NCBI GenBank assembly: GCA_035464115.1 | Contig: DATHSN010000281.1 | Span: 1 to 8,587, forward strand | Reading direction: 5' to 3' | DNA: 8,587 bases | Origin: DATHSN01 sp035464115 | GTDB lineage: Bacteria > Actinomycetota > Acidimicrobiia > Acidimicrobiales > SKKL01 | Shown: positions 6,739-8,587 of the stretch, one piece after another | How the letters are laid out: each line of letters begins with the position of its first letter | Position numbering within the stretch: position 1 is the first letter of the stretch | Notes under the pieces: model-generated | What the model was told of the DNA's origin: nothing | Databases searched by the model: none | Seen by the model: only the letters and a program-made list of their open reading frames with translations | Made by a program: the position numbers and the translations under genes

Positions 6739-6744
6739 ACTGTA
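6739..6744 (-). promoter_or_regulatory. Possible -10 element of the helicase gene
   Basis: TACAGT on the minus strand fits the TANNNT consensus in otherwise very GC-rich DNA and lies about 180 bp upstream of the GTG start. No matching -35 is seen, so confidence is low. Long leaders are known for some bacterial cold-shock helicase mRNAs such as E. coli deaD. Confidence 0.3.
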
Positions 6745-6788
6745 GCGGCTGGACCGGCGAACAGCGCGGTCGCCTCCGTCACTCCGGT

Positions 6789-6833
6789 ACTGGTGGGGAT
6801 CCGTCGCGCATACCGCGACGAATCCCCACGAGT
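6789..6833. repeat. Hairpin repeat, upstream copy
   Basis: Arms 6789-6808 and 6814-6833 pair at 18 of 20 positions around a 5-nt CATAC loop. Mismatches are 6792/6830 (G/G) and 6801/6821 (C/A). The inner stem CGTCGCG/CGCGACG is perfect. The whole element is 39/45 identical to the element at 7834-7878, on the other side of the DUF559 gene. It lies between two divergent genes, about 48 bp before ATG 6881, so it is not placed as a terminator for either. It is probably a dispersed palindromic element, although other copies cannot be seen from this window. Confidence 0.9.
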
Positions 6834-6861
6834 TCGATCGGGCCGCCCACCCGCCACGACA

Positions 6862-6880
6862 TTTCAGTATCTTTCAGTGC
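6862..6880 (+). promoter_or_regulatory. Likely leaderless promoter with TTTCAGT direct repeat, DUF559 gene
   Basis: TATCTT at 6868-6873 fits a -10 hexamer, which places the transcription start at about 6880-6881, on or next to the ATG. No Shine-Dalgarno precedes the ATG, consistent with a leaderless mRNA. TTTCAGT occurs at 6862-6868 and 6872-6878, exactly 10 bp apart and overlapping the -10. That placement would suit a repressor, possibly the gene's own AbiEi-type winged helix (inference). No -35 is evident. Confidence 0.5.
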
Positions 6881-7828
6881 ATGACGAGCAAGCGGGTCGG
6901 CGAGATCCTGGCGGTGGCGGGCCGGCAGCACGGCCTGGTCCGGGTGGACCGGCTCGATCGCGTCGGCATCGACCGCAGCGCGGTCTGGCGGCTCACCGAC
7001 GCCGGCGTGCTGGAGCGGTTCGGCGGCCCGGGCATCCGACGCGTCGCCGGCGGTGAGGTCACGCCGCACCAGCGACTGCTCGCCGCGGTCTGGGCCACCG
7101 GTCCCGGCGCCGCTGCGTCGCACCGCAGCGCCGGATGGCTGTGGGGTCTCGACGCCGTCACCCAGCCGGCACCGGAGGTGTCGGTGCCGCCCGGTGTGGA
7201 CCGCCGCCCCGCCGGCGTGATCGTGCACCGAGCCAGCGACCTGGCGCCCAGATCCAGCACCGTGGTCGACGGCATCCCGGTCACCGAGCCGACGCGGACG
7301 CTCGTCGACCTCGCATCGGTCATCGGTGCCGACGACCTCGAGTGCGCCTTCGACTCGGCCCTGCGCCAGGGCCTCACCAGCCTGCCCCGTGCGGCCGCCG
7401 TCCTGCGGCGGTTGGGGCGACGCGGCCGCCGGGGCATCGGACCGTTCCGCGCCCTGGTCGAGGGGCGCGAGGGCGCGACCGGGGTCACCGAGTCCATGTT
7501 CGAGATGCGGCTCGTCCAGGTTCTGCGCCGAGCCGGGCTCCCCGAGCCGGTCCGTCAGCTGACGCTGCACGACCAGTGGGGTCTCATCGGCCGCTTCGAC
7601 TGCGCCTACCCCGAGGCGCAGGTGGCCATCGAGGCCGACAGCGTGCGCTTCCACCACTCCCGCGAGCGGTTCGAGGCCGACCGGGAGCGCCGCTCGCGGG
7701 CCGAGGCCCTGGGCTGGCGTGTTCCGACCTTCACGTGGCGGCAGGTCAGCCGTCGGGGCCAGTGGGTGGCGAGCACTGTGGCAGCGGTGCTCGATGCGTC
7801 GGGCTGGAACTGGCGGGCAGTGGCCTGA
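6881..7828 (+). CDS. AbiEi-type winged-helix N-terminus fused to a DUF559 (Vsr/PD-(D/E)XK-like) domain
   Basis: The product is 315 aa. Residues about 1-57 resemble the AbiEi antitoxin winged-helix domain (GRQHGLVRVDRLDRVGIDRS, then a helix and a short wing near GGPGIRRVAGG). Residues 60-195 match the middle part of this actinobacterial family, including HRSAGWLWGLD and EPTRTLVDLA. Residues about 200-310 form a DUF559 domain related in fold to the Vsr mismatch endonuclease: Glu204/Glu208 in a helix, Asp240 in GRFDCAYP, Glu251 and Asp253 in AIEADS, His258-His259, a DRERR helix and GW at 278-279. These acidic and His positions look intact, so nuclease activity is possible but unproven. No AbiEii nucleotidyltransferase toxin is adjacent, so it is not a complete AbiE pair. 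The start at 6881 has no Shine-Dalgarno but follows a good -10 (leaderless). Homologous hairpins flank the gene on both sides. The family is common and often multi-copy in actinobacteria; its function is unknown. Confidence 0.85.
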   Translation: MTSKRVGEILAVAGRQHGLVRVDRLDRVGIDRSAVWRLTDAGVLERFGGPGIRRVAGGEVTPHQRLLAAVWATGPGAAASHRSAGWLWGLDAVTQPAPEVSVPPGVDRRPAGVIVHRASDLAPRSSTVVDGIPVTEPTRTLVDLASVIGADDLECAFDSALRQGLTSLPRAAAVLRRLGRRGRRGIGPFRALVEGREGATGVTESMFEMRLVQVLRRAGLPEPVRQLTLHDQWGLIGRFDCAYPEAQVAIEADSVRFHHSRERFEADRERRSRAEALGWRVPTFTWRQVSRRGQWVASTVAAVLDASGWNWRAVA

Positions 7829-7833
7829 CCCGA

Positions 7834-7878
7834 ACTCGTGTGGATGCGTCGCGCATTCCGCGACGCATCCACACGAGT
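7834..7878. repeat. Hairpin repeat, downstream copy (perfect 20-bp stem)
   Basis: Arms 7834-7853 and 7859-7878 are perfectly complementary over 20 bp around a CATTC loop. It begins 6 nt after the DUF559 stop and ends 15 nt before the end of gpmA, which converges on it, so it may terminate both genes. Its close similarity to the element at 6789-6833 (39/45) argues that it is also a repeat-family member. Relative to that copy, pair 7841/7871 is T-A where the upstream pair 6796/6826 is G-C, a compensatory change. Both upstream mismatches are Watson-Crick pairs here. Confidence 0.92.
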
Positions 7879-7892
7879 CCGATGTCGCACCG

Positions 7893-8587
7893 CTACCCGG
7901 CTTGGCGGGCGACGGCTTCGGCGGCAGCCTTGGCGGCCTCGGGGTCGCCGAGGTAGCGCTGGTCGACCGAGTCGACCGGGTCGGCGCACAGGTCGTCGTC
8001 GAGCCGGTAGAGCAACGGCACGCCGGTGGGCAGGTTCAGCCCGGCGATGTCGTCGTCGGAGATCCCGTCGAGGTGCTTGACCAGGGCGCGCAGGCTGTTG
8101 CCGTGGGCGGCGACGAGCACCACCTTGCCGGCCCGCAGGTCGGAGACGATGCCGTCGTACCAGTAGGGCAGCATCCGGGCCACGACGTCCTTGAGGCACT
8201 CGGTGGCGGGGAGGACGTCGGGGGCGAGATCGGCGTAGCGGGGGTCGTGGCGGGGGTGGCGCTCGTCGTCGAGCTCGAGGGCGGGGGGTGGCACGTCGTA
8301 GGACCGGCGCCACTCGAACACCTGGTCGGCGCCGTACTTCTCGGCGGTCTGCTTCTTGTCGAGGCCCTGCAGCGCCCCGTAGTGGCGCTCGTTGAGCCGC
8401 CAGGTGCGCCGCACCGGGATCCAGCTGCGCTCGGCGCGCCCGAGCGCCAGCTCGGCGGTGCGGATGGCCCGCTTCTGCAGCGAGGTGTGGACCACGTCGG
8501 GCAGTACGCCGGCGTCGATGCGGTCGCCGCCGGACGCCTCGGCCTCGGCCTCGCCCTGGGGGGTGAGGCCGACGTCGTGCCAGCCGG
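7893..8587 (-). CDS. gpmA: 2,3-bisphosphoglycerate-dependent phosphoglycerate mutase; N-terminus cut by window edge
   Basis: GpmA interconverts 3- and 2-phosphoglycerate in glycolysis and gluconeogenesis (cytoplasm, EC 5.4.2.11). About 230 residues are visible; roughly the first 23, including the LVRHG motif with the phosphorylated histidine, lie beyond the right edge. The frame stays open from 8495 (a GTG that is internal, not the start) through the edge, reading WHDVGLTPQGEAEAEA, which matches the family's FTGW-D-LS--G region. Diagnostic motifs are TSLQKRAIRTAEL, WRLNERHYGALQGLDKKQTAEKYG (catalytic Glu), WRRSYDVPPP, HDPRYADL, LPATECLKDVVARMLPYW and AAHGNSLRALVKHLDGIS (second catalytic His). 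The C-terminus, ending EAVARQAG, is normal in length. It converges on the DUF559 gene with the 20-bp hairpin between them. This is a housekeeping gene and nothing about it looks transferred. Confidence 0.96.
   Translation of the reverse strand, partial: GWHDVGLTPQGEAEAEASGGDRIDAGVLPDVVHTSLQKRAIRTAELALGRAERSWIPVRRTWRLNERHYGALQGLDKKQTAEKYGADQVFEWRRSYDVPPPALELDDERHPRHDPRYADLAPDVLPATECLKDVVARMLPYWYDGIVSDLRAGKVVLVAAHGNSLRALVKHLDGISDDDIAGLNLPTGVPLLYRLDDDLCADPVDSVDQRYLGDPEAAKAAAEAVARQAG

Larger units (their letters stand above)
6560..6880. other. Divergent intergenic region: helicase leader and DUF559 upstream region
   Basis: This 321-bp stretch contains no convincing gene. On the minus side, ACTGTA at 6739-6744 reads as a -10 (TACAGT) for the helicase, which would give a leader of about 170 nt; no good -35 is visible. 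Within that leader CACCGG (6697-6702) and CCGGTG (6707-6712) form a 6-bp hairpin whose minus-strand loop is UUCG. Towards the DUF559 gene lie the hairpin repeat at 6789-6833 and an A/T-richer promoter stretch at 6860-6880, itemised separately. Confidence 0.5.

Noticed and set aside
6881..7828. A complete AbiE-type toxin-antitoxin pair
   Set aside because: Only the AbiEi-like N-terminal domain is present. There is no adjacent AbiEii nucleotidyltransferase, and the C-terminal DUF559 domain makes it a different protein type.
7834..7878. Reading the downstream hairpin purely as a shared terminator
   Set aside because: Termination is likely part of its effect, but a plain terminator does not explain a 39/45 identical element at 6789-6833 between divergent genes.
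1..8587. CRISPR arrays, tRNA or rRNA genes, integrases or prophage genes
   Set aside because: None was seen on either strand. Apart from the paired hairpins, no regularly spaced repeats or mobile-element proteins are present.

Overview
The window is high-GC DNA (about 70% by eye), densely coded on both strands, with GTG as well as ATG starts and G/C at most third codon positions. Gene content and protein style fit an actinobacterium. An EtfD/Rv0338c-like membrane Fe-S protein, an orphan winged-helix regulator beside amtB-glnK, an RGG-tailed DEAD-box helicase and an AbiEi/DUF559 protein together suggest the class Acidimicrobiia or a relative. That placement is inference; no rRNA or other marker is present.

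Layout. (1) 1-1401, minus: the N-terminal 467 residues of a membrane-anchored 4Fe-4S oxidoreductase that runs off the left edge. (2) 1544-2059, plus, divergent from it: a small regulator with a shortened receiver-like N-terminus and an OmpR-type winged helix. (3) 2150-3868, plus: amtB (ammonium channel) and glnK (PII protein), closed by a perfect 16-bp hairpin at 3912-3946. (4) 3995-4963, plus: a zinc-free MDR/quinone oxidoreductase, closed by a 14-bp hairpin. (5) 5162-6559, minus: a DEAD-box RNA helicase with a Gly/Arg-rich tail. (6) 6560-6880: a non-coding divergent region with a hairpin repeat and an apparently leaderless promoter. (7) 6881-7828, plus: an AbiEi-type N-terminus fused to a DUF559 (Vsr-like nuclease fold) domain. 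(8) 7834-7878: a second hairpin, 39/45 identical to the first. (9) 7893-8587, minus: gpmA, running off the right edge.

How the genes work together. The regulator, amtB and glnK probably form a nitrogen-assimilation locus: AmtB takes up ammonium, GlnK gates it, and the adjacent regulator may control them. It lacks a recognisable phospho-acceptor aspartate and so resembles, in concept, the atypical GlnR of other actinobacteria. The Fe-S protein, MDR oxidoreductase, helicase and GpmA are ordinary core-metabolism or RNA genes with no evident functional link.

The most unusual structure is the DUF559 gene bracketed by two homologous 45-nt hairpins. One lies upstream of its promoter and one begins 6 nt after its stop. 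They show one compensatory base-pair change. The arrangement recalls REP/RAYT units but involves a different, nuclease-fold protein.
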